Positions 13,461 to 25,912 of a DNA stretch of 64,000 bases are shown one piece after another. Position 1 is the stretch's first letter. Each line of letters opens with the position of its first letter. Origin of the DNA: Ficedula albicollis (taxonomy: Eukaryota > Chordata > Aves > Passeriformes > Muscicapidae). The notes under the pieces were generated by a model. It was not told where the DNA came from. It ran no database searches and worked only from the letters and a program-made list of their open reading frames with translations. The DNA lies in assembly GCF_000247815.1 (NCBI RefSeq), contig NC_021675.1:65429040-65493039 (forward strand), written 5' to 3'. A program made the translations under genes and the position numbers.

Positions 13461-16400
13461 CTGAGGAGTATGGAGAGGATGACTGACACAGCCTGGAGAA
13501 AATGGGATGGGTGTGCAGTTTGGGGATGGAACCATGTGGTTTTTAGCAGGGGAAAGTCAAGGTCCTGTCACCTGCAGCTCCCTGCACAGGAGCTCTCAGT
13601 GGAGGAGCATCATCCAGTGGGCTCAGCGTGGGAAGGAGTGGAAATACTTTGAGCTGAAGTGTGTGTTGTAAATAAGAAACAAGAAAGGTGAAAGAGAGTG
13701 AGTGAGCTGTGTGGTGGCAAGCGGGAGAAAAGGGCTGGAGGGAGATTTTCTGCCATTTTTGGACTTTTTTTGAAGGGAAACCTTAGTGCCTTAAGAAAAA
13801 AGAAGCAAGCAAAAGCCTACAAAAATCACAAGCATTTTAAATACTGCCAGTTCCTAGATGTGAAGATAAAATCCTACTGAGTTTCATAATTTAACCATTA
13901 AAAAAGTGAACAGCCGAGGTATTTATCTTGTTTCTGTTCCCTGCTGTACCTAACTTTGGGAAGCTTCGTGATTATTCCCCAAAAATCCTTAGTATTCAGA
14001 AATCACGTGTAGTTTGGCTGGTCTTTAACACTGAATTGCAGCAGCTGCACACAACTTACTGTGCCAGTGCTGGGGTTACTTAATTGCAAGCTTAATTGAA
14101 AGCTACTGAATTCAGCTGCCCAGACGTTGGGGCAAGGAAATCTCTGTTACAGCATCTTCAGATTTGCAGAGTTAAGAAAACACAATGGGAGCAGATGAGC
14201 AGGATTCCCACAGCCGGTCCCTCCCCTGGGGTCCACGGCAGCATGGGTGGTTTGGCATGTGAGTGAGATTATTATTTTTATTATTGCTTTAAAGCTGATA
14301 TTAAATCAAAGATTGTACAGCGGCTTCTGCCAACCAAAACAAAAACATTTATAATCCAAGTGGGGCCCTTCAGGGGTGCGTCAGAAATGAAAGTTTCCAA
14401 AATTATTCAAGTATACATGAAACAGCTGGAACTGCTTTGGGTTATGTTCTTGGTGTTTTGAGGTAATGTTATGAAAATCAAATATGTTTATTAGTTTCAT
14501 AAGCTTTGTGCAAAAGTTTCACTAGGACCTTAATAAGCAGTTTACATTTGGAGATCTGTCCTTTTGTAAATGCTATCTCACAGTTTTAATGTCTCTGACG
14601 TCTATCACTGTAATCAAGTCTGAAATTAGAGATGGAATCTTCTCCTAAAAATTAAACCCCAATTAATTTCAATTGGAAGGAAACAAGTACTTCAGAGAAC
14701 TGTATTTGGAGAATGAAGTGTTTATTATTGTTTGAAAGCTTGGGGATATCCTGCTTGAAAGAAGTCAGGAGTTCACTGGCACCCACCCGCTTTCCATTCC
14801 CTCCCTCACACTGGGGAGTTTGGTCTTGGTTTGTTTTTTTTTGGTGCAGTCCTATAAAGGGATTTTTTCAAAGCAAAAATGATCATCAGAATTTGTATTT
14901 ATTAAATGCAATAGCAGTACCAAAAACGATGTGAGCATTGCGGGTAGGTGTAACCTCTGGCCTTTTGCAGAGAAGAAACAGGCTGGATTTCATGAGACCT
15001 TGCTTCAGACAGCTCTCTATCTAATTAGGAAAATAAAACCCCAAAGTAGATACACCAGAAAGTCAGCATAAAGGTGTTCAGTGGAAGGGCTATAAAGTTT
15101 GGAGTTAACATTTTAGAAGGCTGATCAGAACCCAGCATTCACTGCAAGTCTCTACAGCCCAGGCAAAGATGATTTTTCACTTTGTGGAAGGCAACGCCAT
15201 CGCCCATTTCCCAAAAGCACCTTTTGTAGGTACGTTTTAAATAATTGGAAAGCAAGAAACGCAGTTTTTCTCTTTTTATGGGTTTCCTAAAATACCTCTG
15301 GTGAGCTATTTCTTGTTGTCTTGAGGGAGGAGGCAGCGCAGGGGTTGCCATGGCGATGCGATTTCGGTTCCATCACCAGTCAATACAGCAGCGCTGTGTT
15401 ACACGCTTGGCCCATCTGTTCCCTCGGTGGAGACCCCATTCAGCTGGAGGTTTCTTTTGTATTCACAAAGTGGGGTAATAAGTGACCTTTTATTATGAGT
15501 GGAATCCCTATGTGGGTGGAAAATAACTTCTTTCAGATGTGGATGCTCTCTTCGTAAACAGGGAGGAAAACAGGCTTATTTTAAAATTCAAAATCAAATT
15601 ACCAAAAGCTTTTCTGATGGAATATTTTTTCAGGACTAATTTGCAGGTCCAGTTCAGAATTGCAAAATGCCCATTTGAGTCCAGTGCTTGAATGAGCAAA
15701 TATGTTCTGTATCACAGCACTGGTTTCACTGCCTTACTTTTAACTAAAGCTGTTTTTAAGAATGTCAAGTCATGAGGTTGTTTTTTTTGTTATTTTTTTT
15801 GGTTTTTTTTTTTACTTGCTGGTGCTGCTTGTAACTTAAAACCCAATAAAAAAAAAAGGTGGGGGGGAATAAGGAATAAGGTTTTTCCCACCAATTAAAA
15901 CCCAAACAGTAGCACCATTCATCGTTCCTGCTGTTCCCTGAGGCTTTAGCTGGAGAAGGTGAGCTGGAGAAGGGGATGGAGGCATTCCAGGACGCTCAGC
16001 CCTCCCTGGCTGGAGGGAAAATCAATCAGGGCTTGCTGGGGTTGTGTAACCCTGACCCCATGTACATCCCAGTTATTGCCTTTTGGGGAAAGGCTTGTTT
16101 TCCTCTCTGCTAAAATGTCCCGTGCTCCTTGCCTAATTTCCCGAAAGGGAATCAATGCATAGTGGGTTTTTTTCCCCCTCTCTGCATTTGATACCATCAT
16201 ATGGTAAATATTAAGTTTCTTTGTTTTCCTTCTTCAGAAAAAAAAAAAAAGTGCTTTATTTTCTTAAACTTAGACTAGTGAGAGTCTGCTTGGTAGCGGC
16301 GCCATGGCAGACATGCTCCAAACAACTGGCAAAGTTTGGATCAAAAAAAATCTGAATTCAGGCAGACCTTAAAAACATTACATGTAAAATACAGAAAAGC

Positions 16401-18599
16401 ATATATATTTAAAAACCATTTGACTTGATGCAGGTGAAGGAAGAAACCAGAACTTCCCTGACATTTCTCCATTTTTCAGTATCTTGCCTGTTTGTTTTAT
16501 GGCTGAAGAGGAGATTGAACCTGAGTTCCCTGGATGTTGCTGGGCTGCAGCACTGAGGAGAGCAAGCAAGCCCTGTCCTCTGTAGGCTTGGCTTTGGAGC
16601 ACAGTGGGAACCCAGCAGAGGATGGACTGGTTGCTCCTGTCAGTGTGATCTGTGGTGTTCACATGTCACAGAACTTGCTCTTCCATCTGGGTCAGATCCC
16701 TGTGGGGTCAGTGGGGTGGCCACTGGCGTTCTGCTGGGTTAATATTGACCCACACAGGACTGGGGAGAGTCCTGGTCATGATCTACATGAGGATGAGATT
16801 GAGCAGGAATGGCTTTTATTTGTTACAAACCTTAATCAGGAATCATAAGCACTATCTCCGTTTTTAGTTTTCTGATTTATAATAACAGAATCTGCACGGA
16901 GCGTTACTGTACAGCATCCTTACTCACTAATTGAGCCTCCTGCTCCTAAAAGGTAATTAAATTCAGGCTGTGTAGCTGTAATTAATGAGTGAGGGTGGGA
17001 CATCATTGGCTGTGGATCCATAACCAGTTGTGTCTCTGGTTTCCCAGTGCAGGCACTGGTGTCCACGTGGAGCTGGACCCTGCTCCGTGTCCTGCCCTGT
17101 GTCCAGCCTGGCTGGGCAGGTGTTCCAGCTCCATCTTTAGATGAGAGTTTTAGCACAGGGCAGATGTGCTCATGACTTTGGTTTTACTTGTCTGAGCTTT
17201 ACATCTTCACAGAATAGGGAGTCATGGAGGCACAATTTAACTGAGCTCCTTTGGAGATCTTTTTAAATTTAACCTAAGTTGCCAAAACCTTAACTTCCCT
17301 GCAAAGGAAAAATACACTAAGCCATTTTAATCTTTCTTTTCTTAATTCATTTGGAAGTCAATAAAGCCAAAAGTCAAAAATGCACAAGTGGAAAAATCCC
17401 CTTATGTTAAGAGAGAAATGAAGCTTGGTTTGTGTTCACTGCAGTGCTCACTCTGAGCTGTATTGTGGCAGGACCTTCATTTTTTGATAATGGTGTAGAA
17501 TCTCAGAATTGAAATGAGTTTAATATTATAGTTTATGAGACAGTAATTGACCATTTGGTCATGGAAGAGGAGATTTTTTTCAAACCTCCCCAGTTCTGGG
17601 TAGATGGTGCTAACTTCCAGTGGTCTTAGACCTAATTTCCATTCAGTAGCTGAATCCATGCTAGTAACCTAAATATTCAAGAGATATGACCTTTTTCTGT
17701 AGCACCATCAAACCTGGTTATATGGGGGTTATTACTGGGTTTTAATTATGTTGCAGTAAAATTTCCCAATTATTATAAAGAAATTCTGAGCAGTCAAGAG
17801 GCATTTTTCTGTTTCTTCTCACTGTTCTTTTCTATTAAATGAAGTTCTGATTCTCTTAGCTTTTTTTGAAATTGATGCTGTTCAGTTTTTCTGTGCCTGT
17901 ATCCAGGGCCCACCCAGAATAAAACTCTACTGTGCAGTACAGTAGTGTTTGGTTTTTTTGACAGCTTGCCAGGAAAAGATTTTCTGTTTGTTCTCTTACG
18001 ATTTTAAAGTTACACTTGTCACTCTCTGTGGGCATCGGGAACCAGCAGCAGCTAAATGCCAACCAAAAATACTCCTGCAGGCACTCAGGCACTTGATTTT
18101 CTCTTTCTTTAAATGCCATTATTTCCTTGTAGTTGCAAGGAAAATGAGGCAGTGCAGGGAGTGGGGGCATTTTCTGAAGGGAGTCTGAAAGCTGTGGAGT
18201 TACACTAATAGAAGAGACTACTGCAGTTGTGTTGATAAAAAGCACAGCAGCCACACAGGGAAATAGTGTATTTTTTAAGACAGGTGATTCAGTGTGATTA
18301 AATGTGGACTTAGATTGCTGAATAAGGATGAACTGTAGGAATGAACTATTTGAGCATCCTTTTGAGTGTCTTTTTCATCACCCCTTGTAGCTGGTGTGCA
18401 GATATTGCCCATTCCAGGCATTGCTTCCACTCTTGATGTGGCAGCAGTGCCTGGAAGCAATGCTGTTTGGACTTTGTCATCTCCCTAGAGGGCTAACAAA
18501 TACTATTTGACAGCATTATTTAATGGGTGAGCAGATAATAATTTATTATTGAAACTTACTTAAACCCCATTAATTTTCTAATTTTGTGTGTTGCTCTAA
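13461..18599. other. Unique non-coding DNA, no gene recognised
   Basis: Single-copy sequence with T-rich low complexity near 15780-15815 and an A run near 16238. A short open frame at 16304-16372 (22 codons) has a strong translation-start context, gcggcgccATGG, unusual for this AT-rich CpG-poor surrounding. I do not recognise its peptide. Other open frames, including a 132-codon minus-strand frame around 17856-18254, look like chance. Confidence 0.5.
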
Positions 18600-18735
18600 G
18601 GTGGGGTTTGGTCTCTTTTCCCAAGTAACAAGTGATGGTACAAGGGAAAATGCCCTCAAGTTGTGCCAGGGGAGATTGATTGGATGTTGGAGGTTGATTG
18701 GATATTAGGAAAAATTACCTTACTTGAAAGAGTCC
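18600..18735 (+). mobile_element. CR1 LINE fragment, + orientation
   Basis: The sequence runs ggtttggtctcttttccc, then aagtaacaagtgatgg, acaagggaaaatgccctcaa and gttgtgccaggggag. This is the CR1 3' region in sense orientation, the same block present in the fuller copy at 33.4 kb. A short internal repeat (gattgattggat and gttgattggatattagg) disturbs the middle. The 3' terminal octamer is not present, so this piece is truncated on both sides. Confidence 0.75.
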
Positions 18736-20449
18736 CACAGCAGTGACATTTAGACCACAGTAGCTTGGCAAACGTTTTGGACTGGTTGCCACTGTTTGAT
18801 TTAATACTATTGCTTTCCAGCTTGTTTCTCTTTAGGAAATGATACTTTGTTCAAAGCATAAACCTGTTTTTTCCTTCTTATTTCTGTGGATTCCCAACCA
18901 TCTCTGACTGCTGCTCAAGTGCTGTTTGCCAACGACTTCTTTGTTTTCTTTCTAGAAAAACTCGTAGATGTAAAAATTGCTTCAGCAAAAATCAATTTCA
19001 ATTAGTCTCTGCTTTGTTACCCATTAGCACTTTCAGGGAAGGGGTTCAGCAAAAGAAACAGGAGGTTTTTAGCTTTGTCACGGGATATTGGTGGAGACGT
19101 TTTTAATGGCCTCATCCAGAGGATGGGAATAGGGAAACAAACAAGACTTTTCATAAACCTGAATTCTGTCAAGAATCTTGTATGCTTTATATATACAACA
19201 CAAATAGAGAAATCATCCAGCCTGGGTTCTGTATGGAGAAGGCACATGGAAGATATTTTTCAGCTAAGTTTGTGACATTATATTTCAGCTCAGATGAATT
19301 CAGCGATCTGTTGACAGCAGGACAGTGGAGATCACAAAACTATTTCTGGATGGCAGTACAGAGTTTGATTCAATTTGAAAACAAGGTTGTTGAATGGCAT
19401 TACTACAGCACTTACAGAGTTTATAAAAAATGAATTATAGATCAGATGGGGGATTATATTTGGAAAAGTGCACTTATGTCTTGTGTGCTGTGGCAGTAAA
19501 TACTTCATGAACACAAGGATTTCAAATTAAATGTCTGGTAATAGAAATGTATTTCTATAACACCAGTTCCTGCTATTGAATTCTAAGTGAGAGACTTCCA
19601 AATGCCTTCTTGTTCTACATCCACTGTTAAGTAAAAGTAGCCTTTGTTAAACAAGGAGACTCTTAAATAAGCCCAAGACATTGCAAGTCCTTTGTCAACC
19701 ATGCTTCTTTCTGTATTACAGATGGATTTTTTTACAGGTAGTTCCTGTAGAATTTTACAAATGGCAGGGGTATGTTTATGAATGCTAGATTTCATAGAAC
19801 TTACATAAAATTCATTTTAACAAGGCTCTGGATTTTGTATACTTCTCTCCAGTTAGAAAATCAGAAGGTTTTACTTGCAATTTTGCCTGAATTTTCTGCC
19901 AGCCATTTCAACTAAAAACCTGAACTGAGAGTACCAGGGTAATAAATTTGTCTGGCTGATGGGCACCCCACCTTTTGTGGTGAAGCACGCCCAGATGCAG
20001 CTGAAGTTTGCAGAAAGTCTGAATGCAGATGACCAGAGTTTGACTTATCTAGCAGGAGATCTCACAGCACAAGAAAACACCTTGCTGGTGTTGCTGGCAG
20101 CAGTGCAGGAGAGTTCCTGGGCATCTCCAGTTGGTTTTTCTTATTGGGTATTTCAGCTCCCACAAACACACCAAGCTGGTTTTAAATTAACAGCTCCTAT
20201 GGCTCAGCTCTTGCAGGGGCAGAGCTGAGCTGGGTCTGAAGGAGCTGTGTCTGCACTAACCCAGCTGCTTGGGTGGCTCATGCAGCTCCTGCTGCCCTGG
20301 CACTGCTCTTACACCTCCCAGGTGTGGCCCACAGACTGAGGAGAGGATGGATTATTTCTTGATTTATGATGCTAGAATGCTGTTAACATCAGCAGGGCAG
20401 CTGGTCCTGTGAAATGAGCACCACGGGCAAAAGAAAAAGGTACTGAGCT
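18736..20449. other. Unique non-coding DNA, no gene recognised
   Basis: Single-copy sequence. A T-rich acceptor-like tract ends tttctag near 18956 and is followed by an open stretch of about 120 bases without a convincing donor. No repeat family or RNA gene was recognised. Confidence 0.5.
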
Positions 20450-20557
20450 TTTATATACATATATATTTTATATATGCACATAAGTGCACACACATGTTTA
20501 AAAATAAATATATATGAGTATATATAACCATTATACATATATATATATATATAAATA
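20450..20557. repeat. AT-rich microsatellite
   Basis: Alternating AT and TATATACA tracts with interspersed gcacata and acacac units, ending in a pure (AT)n run near 20536-20552. This is a simple-sequence repeat that is likely length-variable between individuals. Confidence 0.9.
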
Positions 20558-21428
20558 CAGCCAGTTTAGTATAGGAAACAAATTATCCTTCCCCCCAGAG
20601 CATGGCTTGTTACAAGTAAAACAGTATTCTTCAGCTGAATTGCTGCTCTGATTGTAGCTTGATGTGGAAGATAAATTTCAATTAATCAATGTTTTCATTT
20701 AGTCACCTGTAGAGTACGATGAAGTTGTATCATACCAAATTTTAAAGGTGGGAACTGCAGTTACCTGAGTTACCTGAGTTACCTCTCTATCAAGAGATTT
20801 TTTTTTTATTATGGTTAAAAGTGCTCTTGTTCCAAGTCACCTAATTTAAAGGAATAGTCATGCAATTAGTCATCTAATTGAAAAGAGTAACAGCTCGGCT
20901 AATAAGAAAAACCTGCTTTTCATTTTGTAGAGTTTATAGTTAATATTGGCAAGTTTTCCCAACTTCTTTTTTTTTTTCTGCTGAAATATTAGACCTGAGT
21001 GGGGAGTCAATAGCAGCAGAATATCTGAGCAGCCCCAAGGGGCTGAGTGGAGCAGTTCCAGATGCTGAAAAAATTTTTATACTTTCTTGTATTTTATAAG
21101 AGACCAGTTGCAGTACTATTTTTCTTTTGTGAATTTTAAGAAAACTTGTTTTATAACTAACATATGCTCATGTGGAATCTCTGCTTCTGCACCTTGAATA
21201 AAGGTGGGCTAGGAAAAGGGTTTCTTTGCTCAAAAAAAGCAATTTAAAAATGTTAGTAATAAGAGGAGAAATCTCATTTTTAAGACCTTTTTGAATCTTC
21301 ACAATCTTCAAATAGAAATTTCACATATGTTATCTTGTTATATCTGATATTGCTCTGTGTCAAATTTAATTCCTGACCAGATTCCTCACACCCATACCTA
21401 CTGCTTTCTTCCTAAATCCCTGGACATG
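20558..21428. other. Unique non-coding DNA, no gene recognised
   Basis: AT-rich single-copy DNA. A 9-base unit ttacctgag is repeated about 2.7 times at 20761-20784. Nothing coding or RNA-like was recognised. Confidence 0.5.
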
Positions 21429-22516
21429 AATCTATTTTATGTGTACCACCCTCTTCGCTCATCAAAGCTCTTGCAAGTAGAATTAAGATGCTCAGAAGGA
21501 TGCAGGAGGAATGAAGAGCTGCAGATTTCCCACATCTGTCCTTGCACCTCTTACTGCCAGGAGACCCCTGTGCTCCTCTGAGGCTCCACAGCTGAGTTAG
21601 GCTGGGCTCAGCTTTTTCTGCTGGGATTCTCCTTTCTTGTGGAGTGCTGGCACCTTTTCCACTGGCTGTGTCTGACAAATACTTGGGCATTCCTGTTCTC
21701 CCACAAGTGCTTGCCAGTTCTGTGTGTTGTAGCTAATTTAGGTATTATCCTATATTACATATTATTATAGGTAACTCCTCAGGAATTTGGGTCAATGCAA
21801 ATGTAATTTTTCTTTGCTGGCCGGGAACAAATTTTTTAAATTAATTTTTGTAAAAAAATAAAATTATTAAATTGTTATTTCCAAATGCAAACTCAAGGTT
21901 CAACTCAGGATGACAACACATTTCTCAGCACCTGGATTAATCTATTTTATGTATACCACCCTCTTCGCTTATCAAAGCTCTTGCAAGTAGAATTAAGATG
22001 CTCAGAAGGAATCTATTTTATGTGTACCACCCTCTTCGCTCATCAAAGCTCTTGCAAGTAGAATTAAGATGCTCAGAAGGATGCAGGAGGAATGAAGAGC
22101 TGCAGATTTCCCACATCTGTCCTTGCACCTCTTACTGCCAGGAGACCCCTGTGCTCCTCTGAGGCTCCACAGCTGAGTTAGGCTGGGCTCAGCTTTTTCT
22201 GCTGGGATTCTCCTTTCTTGTGGAGTGCTGGCACCTTTTCCACTGGCTGTGTCTGACAAATACTTGGGCATTCCTGTTCTCCCACAAGTGCTTGCCAGTT
22301 CTGTGTGTTGTAGCTAATTTAGGTATTATCCTATATTACATATTATTATAGGTAACTCCTCAGGAATTTGGGTCAATGCAAATGTAATTTTTCTTTGCTG
22401 GCCGGGAACAAATTTTTTAAATTAATTTTTGTAAAAAAAAAATTATTAAATTGTTATTTCCAAATGCAAACTCAAGGTTCAACTCAGGATGACAACACAT
22501 TTCTCAGCACCTGGAT
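21429..22516. repeat. 0.5-kb tandem duplication with a partial copy at the junction
   Basis: Copy one is 21429-21937 (509 bases) and copy two is 22010-22516 (507 bases). They are nearly identical, the clear difference being the A-rich stretch near the end (aaaaaaataaaatt versus aaaaaaaaaatt). Between them, 21939-22009 is a third, 71-base copy of only the start of the unit, carrying at least two substitutions (gtatacc for gtgtacc, gcttatc for gctcatc). Minus-strand frames inside the two full copies encode the same meaningless peptide. The arrangement is full copy, short copy, full copy. It may be a replication-template-switch event or a false duplication of two alleles in the assembly. Confidence 0.9.
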
Positions 22517-23883
22517 GGTGCTTACTTGGAGGCAAGGCAGAGGGAAATGCTGGTAAAAGTGTTGCACGTTCCCCAGCAGAAAAAGGAGGAATAACCTGTG
22601 CAGTGGTGCTGTGGGAAGCCAGGAAAACGCAGGAGTCAGTGGGATGCTCCTTGCTGGGCTGGCTGATGCTGTGGATTTCTCTCAGGACTGTAGGTCAGAC
22701 ACGCCTCCTTATCTTGTCCCCTGGTTAAACCAAGACCTTGACTGGCTCACTGCCTTGCTCACAGAGGTGGAAATCAGGTACAAGCATTTTAGAAACCTAT
22801 AATTAACATTTTTCACACCTATAACCTCTGAAATCTGGCTAATCAGGATCTCATCTGGTTTATTAGCTGCTTCTTGCCTTTCATTTCGGTTTCCAGCTCT
22901 GTCATGTGAGCTGGAGCCTCTCTGATTAACCATCCTGGATGCTAATTATCTTCCTAAAAGCCAGCATGTTGTTACCTTTTTAGAAACACATGCTCAGTTC
23001 TTACGCAGATGTTGTTCTTAAAATCTGTTTTTGTAAACATCTTTTTTTCTGGGCCAAGAGGTTTCTCTAGCTATATATAGCTGTATGTGATTTCCTGGGG
23101 GGGCAGCAGCAGTAAATCAAGCCCCATCAGTCAGGTATGCATCCCTCCTGCAGCTCCCAATTCTCACGAGAAAGTTGAAATAATCATGAATTAAATTACA
23201 CTTAATTGGTAATGAATTTAAATTCATTCAGTTTGCTTCAATTTCTTCTGCTGCTTGGAAAGTAATTTTAAATGAAAGATGCAGATACTTGCAGGGATCA
23301 CGATGTCTCAGAAAACATTAAAATAGGGATGTTGAGTGATGCATTTAACTGATAATTGAAAAACTTGATGTAATCCTGTGGAGTGGGTGGAAGTACTTGC
23401 ACTTTTCTCCATCCATGACTTACAAAGCCATGATTCTGTTGTTTTTATATCTCAGTGTTTCAGACACACAGGTGAGCAGATTACAATTATTCCTGCCCGC
23501 TTGTGGCTTAATATCTGTGGGAGCCAAGATATCTAATATTTTTTCTTTTGGAGATGTATTGCTTCTTACTGCTGCTCGAGAAAAATTTGACAAAATTAAT
23601 AATTTATTTTTCTTGTTTCCTAAATGTTTTTGTTAATTGTCTGTGCTAAGCTGTTGGTTTTCTCTAATGAATGTGTGAATCCTGTCAAGTGATATAATGG
23701 CATTTTGTAGGTGATTAGCCATCGTATATCTGTATACCATTCAAGGAACTTAGACATGCATCTACAAATTCCAGCTGGGTAAGAAGAACCTGGGGGTGAA
23801 TTTTACAGGCATAAAAATTTCATATCTGCAGAAATGTTCTTTCCTACATGGACAGTTGCAGGGGAGCTCCAGAAGCAAAAGGT
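22517..23883. other. Unique non-coding DNA, no gene recognised
   Basis: Single-copy sequence. The part around 22800-22960 is rich in taatta-type and ctaatc motifs and could be a conserved non-coding element, but this cannot be tested here. A strong donor-like ACAG|GTGAGC lies at 23471-23472, only 16 bases after a possible acceptor tatctcag. Confidence 0.4.
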
Positions 23884-24023
23884 GTGTTTTGGGCACCACA
23901 TATGTATGTTATGAATTAATCCCTGACTGCTCTTTGTGACTCCACATCCAAATCTGAGAAATGGGTTGGGTGTTTTGGGCACCACATGTGTGTTATGAAT
24001 TAATCCCTGACTGCTCTTTGTGG
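23884..24023. repeat. Two-copy local duplication, about 86-bp period
   Basis: The block from tgttttgggcaccacat to ctgactgctctttgtg occurs at about 23885-23939 and again at about 23971-24021. The second copy lacks four bases. The spacer between them is unique. Confidence 0.8.
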
Positions 24024-25624
24024 ATCCATGTGAATTGTGTGCTCTTCCAAAATAAAGGTCACTTTCTGAATGCGAAGCTTTAAAAAAGTGTGTCAGCCAA
24101 ACATCACTTTCTGCAGTGAAGATGTTCTGGGGTGTTCGGAGAGCTGCTCTTGTCATGAACCTGACTGGAAATCATGGGAGGAAAGTGAATAGGAGACCAG
24201 TCCTGTCTCCTTTGGGAAATTGGGGTTTTTTTCCATTGGTTGCTTTTTACTTACTTGAGGTGAACCCATAAGCTTTCACAGAGAAAGAAAGCTGACTGAG
24301 CACTTTTAACTCACACTTTGCAATACTTGGAAGAGTCATACTTTCATGGTTTTATGCTCCTCTTTCTTCTAGAGTTTTAATTTTTAAATTTAATTTTAAA
24401 AAAATTCTTTGTTTTTGTTTTCAGTCACATAAAATTCGCTGCTTTACATAGTGAAAGTTTAAGGGTTTGAAGCTTTGAATTCTGAATTAAGGAAATATTT
24501 AAGATTTTTTTAAACCAAACAAAACACAATGCAGAGCCCAGCCCTTTCCCATCAGCTGTGCTCTCTGTTAGCTTCTTTAGGCTCCAGCTAAAATGAAACA
24601 GGCAAATCAATAATTTCTGTTTAATAATGTGCTAGTAATAATTCAGCTGCTGGACTGTGAAAGCTCATATCAGCCTTTTTGCCTTGCTGGAACTGTGTAG
24701 CTTATGTGCCACAGGTAACTACTGAGTGAGTTATCTGTTGAGATCTACTGCTTATTTAATATTTCATGGCCAGAATCAAAGAGAAAGCTTTGGATAAAGG
24801 ATGAGGTGACAGATTCAGAGATGTGCCAAGAGTTCATCACCTTCTGCATTATGTTATTTTATCAAACAGTTAACAAATAGTGGTACAAAGTATCCACAAA
24901 TTTAGGAAAAACATCATCCAAGTGGCCTTGCAGCTGGATAAATAGTGCACAGCTCCTGCAGCTACTGAATCAAGTTAATTTGGGCTTTTTAAAATACACC
25001 TTTAGACATTGTGTAGTTCAGCATCAGTGCCTGCAAGTGAGAGGTGCTAAATGGGGATTTATGTGCTTTTGGTGTGAGGTTTGGAAGAGGTTTTGGTTTT
25101 CTGTGATGTTATTCCTGAAAGTTTTTATAGAAAAGCCTTTTTGATAAGTGCTGTGCCAGCAGCCTGTGAGGCAGGGATCAGCTTTCCTGGGAAGGGGTGA
25201 TTCCAGAGCCTCTTGGCTGTGCCCTGTCTGTGCTTGCACAAATTGAGATTCTTGTTGGCATTCTTGGTTGAAGTCTCTGAAATATAATTTGGGCTTCTCC
25301 TTGCAAGACTGTTCTTCCAAATGTGCTCTTCCAGGGAAGTGCCTCAGGCTTGCAAACATCATGAGCACCCTGAGAACTTCCCAGACATTCCTGGTACCTG
25401 GATAACGTGGCTGGAGAATGGAAGGAATCAGTGAAGTGCTCAGAAGTGGGGAAAGGAACATTTTCTGAGGAAGATTTCCTAATAATTTTCTAAAGGAAAG
25501 TCAAGTTTTTCACAGATCTTAACACTGGCTTCAGGGGATTCTTGGGGAAATGCTTTCACCTTGTGGAAAGAGCAAACCTGGGTAGCAAAGTAAAGCATTA
25601 CATTTATTAAATGCAGAAAAAAAA
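24024..25624. other. Unique non-coding DNA, no gene recognised
   Basis: Single-copy sequence. A minus-strand open frame of about 145 codons spans 25024-25461 but shows no domain that I recognise. I leave it uncalled. Confidence 0.5.
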
Positions 25625-25677
25625 AAGTTTGTGCTCAATTAAGGTTGAGAAAAGTTTGTGCTCAATTAAGGTTGAGA
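25625..25677. repeat. Two-copy tandem repeat, 27-bp period
   Basis: The unit aagtttgtgctcaattaagg followed by ttgagaa occurs twice back to back right after a short poly-A run. The copies are identical by eye. Confidence 0.9.
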
Positions 25678-25764
25678 AGTGAAATAGGTAAACACTTGTG
25701 ACATCTAATGCTACATTACCATGACTAGTTGGTGTTTATATACAAGTAGATATAGTGGGTTAAA

Positions 25765-25912
25765 TTTTAGTGAATGAAAAAATATTGCTAAAAATGCTGT
25801 AAATATGGCATGTGTGAAATGAGGTGGAATTCATAAATATAGAGGTTTAAAACTGAGTGAATGCAAAAAGCATTGCTGAAAATATTGCCTATATTAAACG
25901 AGGTGGAGTTAA
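25765..25912. repeat. Diverged tandem duplication, about 80-90-bp period
   Basis: Two related segments share gtgaatg, aaaaa, attgct, aaaat, and then aaatgaggtggaattcat versus aaacgaggtggagttaat. Many substitutions and small indels show that this duplication is older than the near-identical ones elsewhere in the window. Confidence 0.6.

Noticed and set aside
21412..22271. The same 90-codon minus-strand peptide encoded twice
   Set aside because: The repetition is explained by the DNA duplication, not by gene duplication under selection.
25024..25461. 145-codon minus-strand open frame
   Set aside because: Looks somewhat protein-like but matches no family that I know, and lacks supporting signals.
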